Positions 18,038 through 26,602 of a stretch of 64,000 bases of DNA are shown one piece after another. The DNA is taken from contig NZ_CP136136.1 of assembly GCF_038024875.1 (NCBI RefSeq), forward strand, positions 5,084,001-5,148,000. Direction: 5' to 3'. Source of the stretch: Gordonia rubripertincta. GTDB lineage: Bacteria; Actinomycetota; Actinomycetes; Mycobacteriales; Mycobacteriaceae. A model generated the notes under the pieces. The model had not been told where the DNA came from and did not search any database. It worked only from the letters and a program-made list of their open reading frames with translations. Within the stretch, counting starts at the first letter, position 1. Every line of letters starts with the position of its first letter. The translations under genes were made by a program, and so were the position numbers.

Positions 18038-18957
18038 TGCGTCGAATGGTGATCGCGCGCCCGCTCCTCGAGCTTGGTACCGCTGATCCGCGCGAGCTTG
18101 TCGAACCGGTCGTTGGCCACCCTCATCACGATCTCGTAGGGCAGCGCGAACTTCCGCGCCCACCAGTAGCCGAACCGGATGTCGAAGGACGTGTAGACCA
18201 TGAACCGGTTCTTGCGGATCCCCTTGAGGATCGCCGCAGCCGCGGTCTCCGGCGCCACGGCGACCTTGTGGAAGTTGTTGATGGCGGCCTTGACTCGCGG
18301 GTCGTCGCGGTCGACGCCGACGATCTCGACGGTGTCGACCAAAGGCGTGTCCACCCCGCCCGGGCACACCAGCGACACCCCGATGTGGTGGCGCCGAAGA
18401 TCGAATCGGAGCACTTCCGAGACGCCGCGGAGCCCGAACTTGCTCGCACTGTAGGCGGCGTGCCATGGCAGGGCGAGAAGTCCGGCGGCCGACGAGACGT
18501 TGACGATGTGACCGCCGGCGCCACGTCGAACCATCTGCGGCACAAAACATTCGATGATGTGGATCGGGCCCATCAGGTTGACGTCGACCAGCGACCGCCA
18601 GTGCCGGTGCTCGAGGTTCTCGACCGTGCCCCACGCCGAGATCCCGGCGATGTTCATCACAACGTCCATCACACCGACCTCGGCGTCGACCTGGCGCGCG
18701 AAGTTGGCCACCCAGTCGTAGTCGGAGACGTCTCCGGCGACATGGTAGAGCACGGTGCCGTCGGCGCGGAGGATTCCGGCGACTGCCTCGTCGAGCTGGT
18801 CGGCGTGCAGATCGGTCAGCACGAGCTCGGCACCCTGCGCCGCCGCCGCTTGGGCGGTCGCGCGCCCGATCCCACTCGCCGCGCCGGTGATCAGGACCTT
18901 GCGTCCACGCAACGACGGCACCGGAGTGTCCATCACCAGGAGATCTCGAATGCCCAT
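18034..18957 (-). CDS. Short-chain dehydrogenase/reductase
   Basis: 307 aa classical SDR. The NAD(P) motif is TGAASGIG (about 22-29), the second-strand Asp in LVLTDLHADQL favours NAD, and NIAG, the catalytic Ser in VNVSSAAG and the YSASK pair (Tyr, Lys) are intact. CPGGVDTPL follows. The C-terminal extension (about 270-307) with MVYTSFDIRFGYWWARKFALPYEI is typical of mycobacterial SDRs acting on lipids or steroids, but the substrate is unknown. ATG 18957 is used; ATG 18933 is an alternative. It is coupled to the fructosamine kinase gene by a GTGA overlap. Confidence 0.9.
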   Translation of the reverse strand: MGIRDLLVMDTPVPSLRGRKVLITGAASGIGRATAQAAAAQGAELVLTDLHADQLDEAVAGILRADGTVLYHVAGDVSDYDWVANFARQVDAEVGVMDVVMNIAGISAWGTVENLEHRHWRSLVDVNLMGPIHIIECFVPQMVRRGAGGHIVNVSSAAGLLALPWHAAYSASKFGLRGVSEVLRFDLRRHHIGVSLVCPGGVDTPLVDTVEIVGVDRDDPRVKAAINNFHKVAVAPETAAAAILKGIRKNRFMVYTSFDIRFGYWWARKFALPYEIVMRVANDRFDKLARISGTKLEERARDHHSTQ

Positions 18958-18990
18958 GGGGCCGAGGTTAGTCGCCGGAGGCGGGCAGGC

Positions 18991-20058
18991 TCAGCCGATC
19001 GGCAGCTTCCCGTCGAACAGGCCATACAGGATCGTCAGCATCGCCTTGAGGACCTGCGCCGACACGTCCTGCCCCTGAGTCGCCAGCAGCTGCACGACGG
19101 CTTCGGGCTCCTCGGTGGCGAGCAGCTGCTGGACGAACGGGATCACCACGGACAGCCCACTGGCGTCGTCGGCCAGCGGCACCGACGGTGCGGGCGCAGA
19201 GTCGGTGGCCGCGCTGCCGTTGACGTACTTGAGGATGCCGTCGGTGATGGCCATCGCGTACTTCAGCTGGCCGTCGCGTCCGGCCAGGGCGGCCGCCTCG
19301 GCGGGGTTGGACAGGTTGCCCATCTCGATGAAGACGGCGGGCACCTTGGTCAGGTTGACCGCGGCGATGTCGGGGCGGGTCTGGATGCCATTGCTCACGC
19401 CGGCGTAGTTGGCCGACGGGAAGCCCGCGGCGAGGAAGGAATCGCGCATGACGTTCGACGCCTTGCGCCCCTCACCCGACTGCACGCGGTTGACGGTGGG
19501 ATCCGGGATCGGCAGTGACGGCACGATCATGTGGAAGCCCTTCTTGGCGCTGTCCGCTCCGCGGCTCGTCGAATCGGCGTGCAGGCTCACCGCCACCGCT
19601 GCCCCGGAGCGGCTCGCCGCGGCGGCGCGCTCGTCCACGCAACCGCCCCAGCCCCGATCGTCGGGCCGGCTGAGCACGACGCGAGCCCCCTGGCTTTCCA
19701 GTCCGGCCTTCACCAGCTGACTGATCTGCCAGTTGACGGTGTGCTCGCGCGCATCGTTCACACCGGTCGCGCCGGTCGTCTGGCAGTCCTTTTTGCCCCC
19801 GCGCCCATCGGGCACCTGCGCGTTGAGGCTGCGGCCGGCAGCGCTCGCCTGATGGCCCGGGTCCAGGAAGATCGTTTTCCCCGCGAGCGCGGCCCCGCGG
19901 GCGGGCGCGGCCTGCGCCGGTGCCACCACCAGGTTGGTCGCCATCACGGTCGACGCCACCGCCGTCACGGCGAAAGCGGTCGTCATCATGCGCTTCTTCA
20001 TCATCTTCTGGAACATCGGTATTTCGAGGCGACGACCACGCTTTTCCGCACCGATCAT
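18991..20058 (-). CDS. Secreted N-acetylmuramoyl-L-alanine amidase (Amidase_3, Ami1-like)
   Basis: 355 aa. After an unusually long n-region, a hydrophobic signal core (MTTAFAVTAVASTVMATNLVVAPAQA) is followed by the Amidase_3 domain. Zinc ligands are visible: His in FLDPGHQ, Glu in NDAREHTV and His in SLHADS; the catalytic Glu is in PAVFIEMGNLSN. It cleaves the amide between muramic acid and the stem peptide and corresponds to mycobacterial Rv3717/Ami1. ATG 20058 is chosen because GGGAGGAG lies 8 nt upstream. A 130-residue tail after the catalytic domain has no recognisable fold. Confidence 0.9.
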   Translation of the reverse strand: MIGAEKRGRRLEIPMFQKMMKKRMMTTAFAVTAVASTVMATNLVVAPAQAAPARGAALAGKTIFLDPGHQASAAGRSLNAQVPDGRGGKKDCQTTGATGVNDAREHTVNWQISQLVKAGLESQGARVVLSRPDDRGWGGCVDERAAAASRSGAAVAVSLHADSTSRGADSAKKGFHMIVPSLPIPDPTVNRVQSGEGRKASNVMRDSFLAAGFPSANYAGVSNGIQTRPDIAAVNLTKVPAVFIEMGNLSNPAEAAALAGRDGQLKYAMAITDGILKYVNGSAATDSAPAPSVPLADDASGLSVVIPFVQQLLATEEPEAVVQLLATQGQDVSAQVLKAMLTILYGLFDGKLPIG

Positions 20059-20234
20059 CCGCCTCACTCCTCCCGTTAGACACCATTGGTCACACTGGCA
20101 ACAGACTTAACAGTGAAACAGGATTCGCGGAGTTTGCGAAATGGAAGACCTGGACCTTGTGGATTTCGTTAGCCAGCTGTGACATCCCAACCGGCGTGTC
20201 GCGCGATCCATGACACGTGTCGCCGAGTCGGCGG
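20059..20234. other. Intergenic leader of the amidase gene
   Basis: 176 nt between the CobW gene end and the amidase start. Apart from the strong Shine-Dalgarno GGGAGGAG before the amidase start, I see no convincing -10/-35 pair, repeat or hairpin. Confidence 0.4.
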
Positions 20235-21299
20235 TCAGGCGGGTAGGTGCCGCAGGACGCTGAGGATGCCGTGCTCGTCCTCCGCGTCCTCCGGTCGCGC
20301 GACCGCGGCCTGCAGCTCGGCGTGCACCGCGTCGGGGTCGAGGCCCCGACCGATGGCGACGAGTTCGGTCGACGGCGTCTCCGACTCCCACGACTCGCGC
20401 TCCACCCGGACGAAACCGCCCACCCCGTGGACGACGAACTTCTGCCGGTGTCGCGGCACGTCGAAGTGCACGATGCCCTTGATCCGGAAGCATCCGCCCG
20501 GTGGCCGCTCCAGGAATCGCGCGAGCCGGCGCGGGTCGAGGGGTTCGTCGCTGCGGAAGGTGACCGCCTCGTACGCGGCGTGCAGGTGCTGGTGATCGGA
20601 GTGGTCGTGGTCCTCGAGGAGAAGTTCGTCGAGAGTCAGTTGGCCGCTTCGGGGTTCGTCGTCGGCAGCCACCCCATCGATGTCGAACAGCAGCGCGGGG
20701 TCGACACGGGCCTCTTGCGTCACCAGCGCAGCCGCGGTCGGATTCAGCTGGGCAACAACAGCTTCGACGAACCTAAGGTCGGCGTCGGAGATCAGGTCGG
20801 CCTTGTTGACCAGGATGAGATCGGCAATCGCCATGTGCGCGTCGACCTCTGGATGTTCCTCACGCAGCGTGTGGACGTGCGCGGCGTCGACGACGTAGAC
20901 CAGACCTCCGTAGCGAACGCGGGGATCCGCCACCGCGGTGACCATCCGGATGAGCGACTTGGGTTCGGCGATACCACTTGCCTCGATGACGATCGCGTCG
21001 ATCTTCGCGCTCGGCCGGACGAGAGAGGTCAGCGCGTCGGTGAGACCGTCGGCGTCGACCGTGCAGCACATGCACCCGTTGCTGAGGCTCACCGCGCCGT
21101 CGGCCTGCGCGGACACCAGCAGGGCGTCGATGTTGACCGAGCCGAAGTCGTTGACCAGCACACCCAGCCTCGTACCGGTGGCACCCGCGGAGCGCAGCAG
21201 GTGATTGAGCAGCGTGGTCTTGCCCGACCCGAGGAAACCGGCGACGACGATCACCGGAACCGGCGGCCGGGCCGATCGGGACGCGTTCAGGCCAGGCAT
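20235..21299 (-). CDS. CobW/COG0523-family GTPase, probable zinc metallochaperone
   Basis: 354 aa. The P-loop is GFLGSGKTTLLNHLL, the metal-binding CxCC motif is in NGCMCCTVDADG, and IEASGIAEP and NKADLI complete the GTPase. A histidine-rich stretch (EDHDHSDHQHLH, about 250-262) precedes the CobW C-terminal domain. COG0523 members insert or store metals, often zinc under limitation. No Zur box or zinc-regulated partner is visible nearby, so the metal is inferred. The start ATG 21299 overlaps the trhO stop by 13 nt, and the two are likely an operon. Confidence 0.88.
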   Translation of the reverse strand: MPGLNASRSARPPVPVIVVAGFLGSGKTTLLNHLLRSAGATGTRLGVLVNDFGSVNIDALLVSAQADGAVSLSNGCMCCTVDADGLTDALTSLVRPSAKIDAIVIEASGIAEPKSLIRMVTAVADPRVRYGGLVYVVDAAHVHTLREEHPEVDAHMAIADLILVNKADLISDADLRFVEAVVAQLNPTAAALVTQEARVDPALLFDIDGVAADDEPRSGQLTLDELLLEDHDHSDHQHLHAAYEAVTFRSDEPLDPRRLARFLERPPGGCFRIKGIVHFDVPRHRQKFVVHGVGGFVRVERESWESETPSTELVAIGRGLDPDAVHAELQAAVARPEDAEDEHGILSVLRHLPA

Positions 21300-22132
21300 G
21301 CCGGGCAGATCACCGCGAGGTCCCGGCCCTCGCGATCGGGATGGTTCGCCACGTTGTTCGTCGACGCACCGCATTCGACGCACTGTCCCAGCACCTCGGT
21401 GTGATCGGAGAACTCGGTGCTCATGCGGTTGTCGAAGACGTAGAGCGATCCTCGCCAGAGTCCGTCGTCGCGATAGCGCTCGCCGTAGCGGACGATGCCG
21501 CCGTCGAGCTGGTAGACCTCGTTGAACCCGCGATTGCGCATCACCGTGCTGAGGACCTCGCACCGGACGCCGCCGGTGCAGTAGGTGACCACCGGACGGT
21601 CTTTGAGGTGGTCGTAGGCACCGCTCTCGATCAGCGGGATGAAGTCGCGGGTGGTCTGCGCCTTGGTGACCACCGCCCGCTCGAACCGCCCGACCTGCGC
21701 CTCGATCTCATTGCGGCCGTCGAAGAAGACGACCTCGTCGCCGCGTTCGTCGACGAGCTGGTGCACCTCCTCGGGCGACAACCGGGTACCGCCGCCGACC
21801 ACGCCGTTCTCATCGACGACGAGCTCGTCGGGAACTCCGAACGTCACGATCTCCGGACGCACCTTGACACTCAGGCGCGGGAAATCGTCGCCGGTCCCGT
21901 CCGACCATTTGATGTCCGCGTCGGCGAACCCCGGGTACGAACGGGTCGCCCTGACGTAGCGTTTGACCGCGGAGATGTCGCCACCGACGGTGCTGTTGAT
22001 TCCGTGTCGTGACACGATGATCCTGCCTCGCAACCCGAGCGACTCGCACACCGACAGCTGCCACAACCGAATGGCTTCCGGATCGGGCAGCGGGACGAAG
22101 ACGTAGAACAGGACGATCTTGGGGGTCGACAC
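21287..22132 (-). CDS. trhO: tRNA uridine(34) hydroxylase TrhO (rhodanese family)
   Basis: 281 aa. An N-terminal ferredoxin-like domain (KIVLFYVFVPLPDPEAIRLWQ, RIIVSRHGINSTVGG) precedes a rhodanese domain with the active-site loop YCTGGVRCE and a C-terminal tail with two CxxC pairs (CVECGASTNNVAN, CPACLA). TrhO hydroxylates U34 of tRNAs using O2. GTG 22132 is supported by a -10-like TACCCT 6 nt upstream on the minus strand (22144-22139), which suggests a leaderless mRNA. The start abuts the divergent lipoprotein start, 1 nt apart. Confidence 0.92.
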   Translation of the reverse strand: MSTPKIVLFYVFVPLPDPEAIRLWQLSVCESLGLRGRIIVSRHGINSTVGGDISAVKRYVRATRSYPGFADADIKWSDGTGDDFPRLSVKVRPEIVTFGVPDELVVDENGVVGGGTRLSPEEVHQLVDERGDEVVFFDGRNEIEAQVGRFERAVVTKAQTTRDFIPLIESGAYDHLKDRPVVTYCTGGVRCEVLSTVMRNRGFNEVYQLDGGIVRYGERYRDDGLWRGSLYVFDNRMSTEFSDHTEVLGQCVECGASTNNVANHPDREGRDLAVICPACLA

Positions 22133-22133
22133 A

Positions 22134-23036
22134 ATGCAAGGGTACGGAAATCGATCGCGGCGGCCCGTACCTGTCCCCCGCCGGCGGCCGGCTCATTTCG
22201 GCCGCGTGATCTGCGCTTCGTTCGCGATCGTGATCACCGCGACAATCGTGACCGTTGCGGGATGTTCGTTACCCACCGACACCACACCTTCACGAATCGT
22301 CATTCCGCCCACCAACGAACTGTCGACCCTCACCGAGCTCGAGTCGGCATCGACAACCACCACCACGGGTGAGGACACGGCACAGAATCTTCCCGATTGG
22401 ACAATTGGGCGAGTCGTCGCACTCGCTCCCCGGGTCGACAATTCGCGATTTCATCAGGGATCGGTCACGCCCGATTCACCGATACAGGACTCGTCGGGCT
22501 TCCATTTCTCCACACCCGATCGATCAGTCAATTGCTCGACTGGCACCAACGGGAGGTCGTCGCTGGCATGCCGTATCAACGAGGGCGACGACTCCGGCCC
22601 CACGACGCGACACTCCCGTCCGTCCACGGAACCGGCCTCCTGCGACTGGTCACCCGATTACGCAATCCTCAGTTCAGACGGTCCGCAGCGTGGCGCGTGC
22701 ACCAATCGCTACCCGGTTCTCTATCGCTCTTCAATAGTCGACTTCGGGCGCACGATTTCTATTTCTCGATTCTCCTGCCTCGTCGAGACTGTCGGCTTGT
22801 TTTGTCTCGAATCGCGGTCGAAAGCGGGATTCTCGGTGACCGACAACGGATACCGGACCATCTTTGCCGCTGATCGCGCACCCGAGTCTCTGGTGGCGCT
22901 CTCCCCAGAAGAATCAGACGAATCAGCCCGGAGTGCGACGACCGTCGCGTCTCGGACTCGGACATCTCGGACCCCCTCCCGAACCGAGACGGCCCGACCG
23001 CGGTCATCCAACAGCAGTACAGTGCCCACTACGTAA
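22134..23036 (+). CDS. Secreted lipoprotein of unknown function
   Basis: 300 aa. A basic n-region (SRRPVPVPRRRP), a hydrophobic core (VICASFAIVITATIVTVAG) and a lipobox ending AGC indicate a lipoprotein. The mature part is Ser/Thr-rich with a FHFSTPDRSVNC segment that resembles the F-x-S-P-S-G-N-I-x-C motif of many actinobacterial secreted proteins, and paired cysteines (CSTG, LACRI, CDWSP, CTNRY, SCL, FCL). The C-terminal 40 residues are low-complexity Thr/Ser/Arg. Local GC is clearly lower than in the neighbours. ATG 22134 follows a GGGGG tract by about 8 nt; GTG 22206 is possible but would remove the basic region. No function is proposed. Confidence 0.65.
   Translation: MQGYGNRSRRPVPVPRRRPAHFGRVICASFAIVITATIVTVAGCSLPTDTTPSRIVIPPTNELSTLTELESASTTTTTGEDTAQNLPDWTIGRVVALAPRVDNSRFHQGSVTPDSPIQDSSGFHFSTPDRSVNCSTGTNGRSSLACRINEGDDSGPTTRHSRPSTEPASCDWSPDYAILSSDGPQRGACTNRYPVLYRSSIVDFGRTISISRFSCLVETVGLFCLESRSKAGFSVTDNGYRTIFAADRAPESLVALSPEESDESARSATTVASRTRTSRTPSRTETARPRSSNSSTVPTT
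22139..22144 (-). promoter_or_regulatory. -10 box for leaderless trhO
   Basis: Minus-strand TACCCT ends 6 nt before the trhO GTG, the spacing expected for a leaderless transcript. It lies inside the first codons of the divergent lipoprotein gene. No good -35 element is seen. Confidence 0.45.
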
Positions 23037-23226
23037 GAATTCTCGCGCCCCGACTTCCCACAGCCATTTCTATACTTTAGGGTCTAGGCGGGGGTTCTCA
23101 GCGACCACTCATAGTTTGGGTCTAAGCTGTGCACCGAAAGAATAGATCAAAACGGGGTGGACAAGGTTTAATAGACCTCCCACGGCCGAGTTGGTCGCAT
23201 GACACAAATCGAGGGGAAAGCGTTTC
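23037..23226 (+). promoter_or_regulatory. AT-rich upstream region of lsr2 with GGTCTA repeats
   Basis: 190 nt. TATACT at 23071-23076 is a good -10 match, though no clear -35 precedes it. A 10-bp element TTAGGGTCTA (23077-23086) recurs as TTTGGGTCTA (23115-23124), and its core is present inverted as TAGACC (23172-23177). The stretch is AT-rich relative to the window, which would suit binding by Lsr2 itself. The Shine-Dalgarno site is GAGGGGAAAG before ATG 23227. Confidence 0.45.
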
Positions 23227-23571
23227 ATGGCGAAGAAGGAAATCGTTCAGGTCATCGACGATCTCGACGGCAAGGTCTTGGATCAGTACGAAACTGTTCG
23301 ATGGTCACTCGACGGCAAGAATTACGAGTTCGACACTTCGTCGAAGCACGCTCAACAATTCCGTGATTCGCTCTCGAAGTACCTCGACATCTCGCGCCAG
23401 ACCGGTCGGGTGGCCAAGCGTGCAACCACCGCCACCGCAACCACCGGCGGCGGGCGCAACAAGGAGACCACCAAGGCCATCCGCGAATGGGCGATTCGCG
23501 AGGGTTACGAACTCAGCGACCGCGGTCGTATCCCGCAGAGCATCATCGAGGCCTTCGAGGCCGCACACTGA
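23227..23571 (+). CDS. lsr2: Nucleoid-associated protein Lsr2
   Basis: 114 aa, the family length. The N-terminal dimerisation domain (KEIVQVIDDLDGKVLDQYETVRWSLDGKNYEFD) and the C-terminal DNA-binding domain (IREWAIREGYELSDRGRIPQSIIEAFEAAH) with the R-G-R AT-hook-like clamp are intact, joined by a Thr/Ala/Gly linker. Lsr2 bridges DNA and silences AT-rich, often acquired, genes in mycolata. ATG 23227 has the strong site GAGGGGAAAG. Its flanking region is itself AT-richer, which may reflect autoregulation. Confidence 0.96.
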   Translation: MAKKEIVQVIDDLDGKVLDQYETVRWSLDGKNYEFDTSSKHAQQFRDSLSKYLDISRQTGRVAKRATTATATTGGGRNKETTKAIREWAIREGYELSDRGRIPQSIIEAFEAAH

Positions 23572-23661
23572 CCGGTCACGCGTGAGGATCTCCTCGCCCG
23601 TACCGAACCACCGCCCGGCTGCACTCGTGCGCCGGGCGGTCGTCGTCTGTGGGGTGCAGAC

Positions 23662-24708
23662 GTGAAGCCGCTCGAGCCACTCGACGCACCGGTCGACCCG
23701 GTGGAGGCACTGGCCCGCATCTCCTGGCTCCTCGAACAGCGGCGGGAGAGCAGCTACCGGGTGGAAGCGTTCCGACGCGCCGGCCAGGCCGCGGCCCGCC
23801 TCTCCCCCGGCGACCTACGGGACCGGGCGTCGGGCCGAACCCTCACCACGGTGAAAGGGATCGGCAAGACGACCGCGGCCGTCATCGCACAGGCCGTCGA
23901 CGGCCGGGTTCCGGACTATCTCGCCCGCCTACAGGACGACGGCCCGGCCTACCCGCCGGACGGTGCCGACGACCTGGTCGCCGCCGTAGTCGGCGATCTC
24001 CACGCGCACACCGAATGGAGCGACGGCGGGGCGCCCATCGACGAGATGGCCGCTGCCGCACTGGCCATGGGCCACGAGTGGCTGGCCATCACCGACCACT
24101 CACCTCGGTTGACCGTCGCCAACGGGCTGAGCGCCGAACGTCTGACGTCCCAGATTGGAGCTATCGACGAGTGGAACAGCGCGCAGGACAACGGTTTCCG
24201 ACTCTTACGTGGTATCGAGATCGACATCCTCGACGACGGTGCACTCGATCAGTCCGACGAGATGATCGAGCGCCTCGACATCGTGACCGCCTCCGTGCAC
24301 TCGCACCTGAGAATGGACCGCGACGCCATGACGACCCGACTGATCACCGCTGCCTCCGACCCACGCGTCCACGTCCTCGGGCACTGCACCGGCCGGCGGG
24401 TGCTCAGCGGACGCGGCCATCGGCCCCCGTCGACCTTCGACGCCCGAGCCGTCTTCGAGGCGTGCGCGGCGAATGACACGATCGTGGAGATCAATTCGCG
24501 ACCCGAGCGCGTGGACCCGCCCGACGAACTGATCCACGTCGCCCTCGAGTCCGGATGTCTGTTCGCGATCGATTCCGATGCTCACGCACCCGGGCAACTC
24601 GAGTTCAAGGTCCTGGGTGCGCGTCGCGCCGTGGAGCACGACATCGACCCGGACCGGATCGTCACGACGTGGTCGTCGGATCGCCTGCTGGAGTGGACCG
24701 CCCGATGA
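23662..24708 (+). CDS. PHP-domain phosphoesterase with helix-hairpin-helix N terminus (PolX-like without polymerase)
   Basis: 348 aa. An N-terminal DNA-binding region with a helix-hairpin-helix (LTTVKGIGKTTAAVIAQAV, about 65-85) resembles the start of PolX. It is followed by a PHP domain with metal ligands in GDLHAHTEWSDG, ITDHSP, GIEIDIL, ASVHSHL, HVLGHCTG and IDSDAHAP. The nucleotidyltransferase domain of PolX is absent. A phosphoesterase or nuclease acting on DNA ends or a small phosphomonoester is plausible. GTG 23662 is the start. Its last 47 nt overlap the convergent antiporter gene. Confidence 0.85.
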   Translation: MKPLEPLDAPVDPVEALARISWLLEQRRESSYRVEAFRRAGQAAARLSPGDLRDRASGRTLTTVKGIGKTTAAVIAQAVDGRVPDYLARLQDDGPAYPPDGADDLVAAVVGDLHAHTEWSDGGAPIDEMAAAALAMGHEWLAITDHSPRLTVANGLSAERLTSQIGAIDEWNSAQDNGFRLLRGIEIDILDDGALDQSDEMIERLDIVTASVHSHLRMDRDAMTTRLITAASDPRVHVLGHCTGRRVLSGRGHRPPSTFDARAVFEACAANDTIVEINSRPERVDPPDELIHVALESGCLFAIDSDAHAPGQLEFKVLGARRAVEHDIDPDRIVTTWSSDRLLEWTAR

Positions 24709-25912
24709 GCCGGGCGGCGAGGGGAAACAGCAGTACCGTCGTCGCACCGGCCGCCACCAGGGTCGATGCGAGGGCTGCGGAGATGAGCTCCGAGGACACC
24801 GCGACCTCGGTGACCGCCACGATGATCGGCAGTCCGGTCGCGGCGAACAGAGCCAGCTGAGTCCGCTCACGCTGGTGCCGCAGGAAGTGCCCGTCGTCCA
24901 GGTAGCGCGCGCTGAACCAGACCGGGACCCCGCGCGCGATCGCGATGGCCAGCACCAGGACCACCCACGTGCCCGGCTTCGACGCGACCGCGGACACGTC
25001 GATGTTCATACCCGAGGTGACGAAGAAGATCGGGATGAGGACCCCGAACCCGATGACCTCCAAGGATTTGCCGACATGCGGATGCTCGGGTCCGATGAGT
25101 CGGCGGAGGATCAGTCCCGCGGCGAACGCACCGAGCACGACGTCGAGGTCGAAGACCGCGGCCACCGTCATGAGGGACACGAGCAGCAGGACCACGACGC
25201 GCACCGGCAGCTGCACGGTTCCACCGGCCATCTCACCGACGGCCCGTCCGATCCCGGGGACGCGCGCGAGGATGCGTTGTGGGGCAGCCGCGATCATCAA
25301 CGCGGCCAACACGAAGAGCACCAGCACGATCACCGCTCCACCGAAGCTCCGGCTGGTCAGCAACAGCGACATCGCGAGCACCGGTCCGAGCTCGCCGACC
25401 GCGCCGTGCGCCATCACCGCACGCCCGAGCCGCGTGTTGTCGAGGCCCGCCTGCTTGAGTATCGGCAGCAGGGTGCCGAGCGCGGTCGAGGTGAGGGTGA
25501 TCGCGATCGCGATGTGGGCGGTGAAGCCGGCCTCGCCCAGCCCCAGCGCAAGGGTCGTGGCGACCAGTGCCACCGATCCCCAGGCGATGAGCAGACTCAC
25601 CGCCCAGGACAGCTGCGCGACGCGACCGGTTCTGCCGCTCAACAGCTTCGGGTCGAGTTCATAGCCGGCGAGAAGGAACAGCATGCCCAGACCGAGCTGG
25701 CTGAGCATGTCGATGCCCGTGCGGTCGGCCCAGTCGAGCGCGTGCGGTCCGATGACGATGCCGAAGACCAGCAGCAACACGGCATCGGGAACGTACCCGC
25801 GGGACAGCCTCGACAGCAGCGGGCACACCGCGGCGATGAGGACGATCCAGAACAGCGACACGATCACCGAGGTGTCGGTGGACGCGGACTCGGCGAGAAT
25901 CATGCAGAACAT
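24662..25912 (-). CDS. Kef/CPA2-type monovalent cation:proton antiporter
   Basis: 416 aa with about 12 membrane segments and no cytoplasmic TrkA-N domain. CPA2 features include LLVFGIVIGPHALDW, LGLGMLFLLAGYELDPKLL, the paired TSTALGTLLPILKQ and the DLDVVLGAFAAGLIL helix with acidic residues. It would exchange Na+ or K+ for H+ across the cytoplasmic membrane. ATG 25912 is used; ATG 25903 (MILAESAS) is an alternative. It converges on the PHP gene with 47 nt of coding overlap. Confidence 0.88.
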   Translation of the reverse strand: MFCMILAESASTDTSVIVSLFWIVLIAAVCPLLSRLSRGYVPDAVLLLVFGIVIGPHALDWADRTGIDMLSQLGLGMLFLLAGYELDPKLLSGRTGRVAQLSWAVSLLIAWGSVALVATTLALGLGEAGFTAHIAIAITLTSTALGTLLPILKQAGLDNTRLGRAVMAHGAVGELGPVLAMSLLLTSRSFGGAVIVLVLFVLAALMIAAAPQRILARVPGIGRAVGEMAGGTVQLPVRVVVLLLVSLMTVAAVFDLDVVLGAFAAGLILRRLIGPEHPHVGKSLEVIGFGVLIPIFFVTSGMNIDVSAVASKPGTWVVLVLAIAIARGVPVWFSARYLDDGHFLRHQRERTQLALFAATGLPIIVAVTEVAVSSELISAALASTLVAAGATTVLLFPLAARLIGRSTPAGDPTTTS

Positions 25913-25984
25913 CCTGGCACGGCGCCACTCTCGTCACGCGAGAGCGTCGCGTTCCCCGATCACACGGAGTCCGTGGCGAACCGG

Positions 25985-26569
25985 TCAGGTACGGCGGATG
26001 ATGACCGAGGTCATGCCGGACGCCGATCCGATCAACTCGATGACCGCGCCCCCGGGCCGCGTCGGGGCTCCGGCCTTGTCCTTGACCTTCGACCAACCGG
26101 ACAGGTGGAGGTCGCGGTGACGTACCTCGTGTTCGGGCCCGAGCTTGAGTTTCACCGTCGACGCCGAGACCTGCAGTTGCACCGAGGTCGACGGTCCGGT
26201 GAACCGTGCCGCGGTGAAGTCCAGGTCGACGGTGCCCACTGACGCTGTCGCGAGGATCGAGGAGGGCACCTCCCACACGCCCTTGCGTCGGACCTCGCTC
26301 CAGTCCGCGTCGAGGTGGAGCGGTTCGGCGGCGGGGCCGGCCGGTGCGGCAGCGGGTGGCTCGGGGAACAGCTTGGCGGCACTGGGGAGATCCTCGAGCA
26401 TCGTGCGGAGTTCGCGGCGGGTCTTCGCCGTGTACACCAGACCAGAGCGGTCCTCGAACTCGACGATCTCCAGATATCCCGATGCGAAGGCATCGTTCAG
26501 CAGCGCGATCGCGCGCTCACGCTCGGGGTTCCCGACCCGTAGATCATCGTCGGATAGGCGGTCGACCAT
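25985..26569 (-). CDS. DUF1707 (SHOCT-like) domain protein
   Basis: 194 aa. The first 55 residues (LRVGNPERERAIALLNDAFASGYLEIVEFEDRSGLVYTAKTRREL) match the DUF1707 pattern of actinobacterial proteins. The rest, after a Pro/Ala linker, is beta-rich (VGTVDLDFTAARF, VQLQVSASTVKLKLG), like DUF2154 or cell-wall-active-antibiotics-response domains; a PDZ-like VIELIGSASG stretch ends it. No signal or membrane segment. ATG 26569 (MVDRLSDD) is chosen because GGTGGGG precedes it. Function is unknown. Confidence 0.8.
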   Translation of the reverse strand: MVDRLSDDDLRVGNPERERAIALLNDAFASGYLEIVEFEDRSGLVYTAKTRRELRTMLEDLPSAAKLFPEPPAAAPAGPAAEPLHLDADWSEVRRKGVWEVPSSILATASVGTVDLDFTAARFTGPSTSVQLQVSASTVKLKLGPEHEVRHRDLHLSGWSKVKDKAGAPTRPGGAVIELIGSASGMTSVIIRRT

Positions 26570-26602
26570 GTACCCCACCCTAGGCACCGGGCCGCGTCGG
26601 CT

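Noticed and set aside
24662..24708. Convergent coding overlap of the PHP and antiporter genes as a sense-antisense control element
   Set aside because: A 47-nt overlap of gene tails is common in compact genomes, and no sign of regulation is visible.
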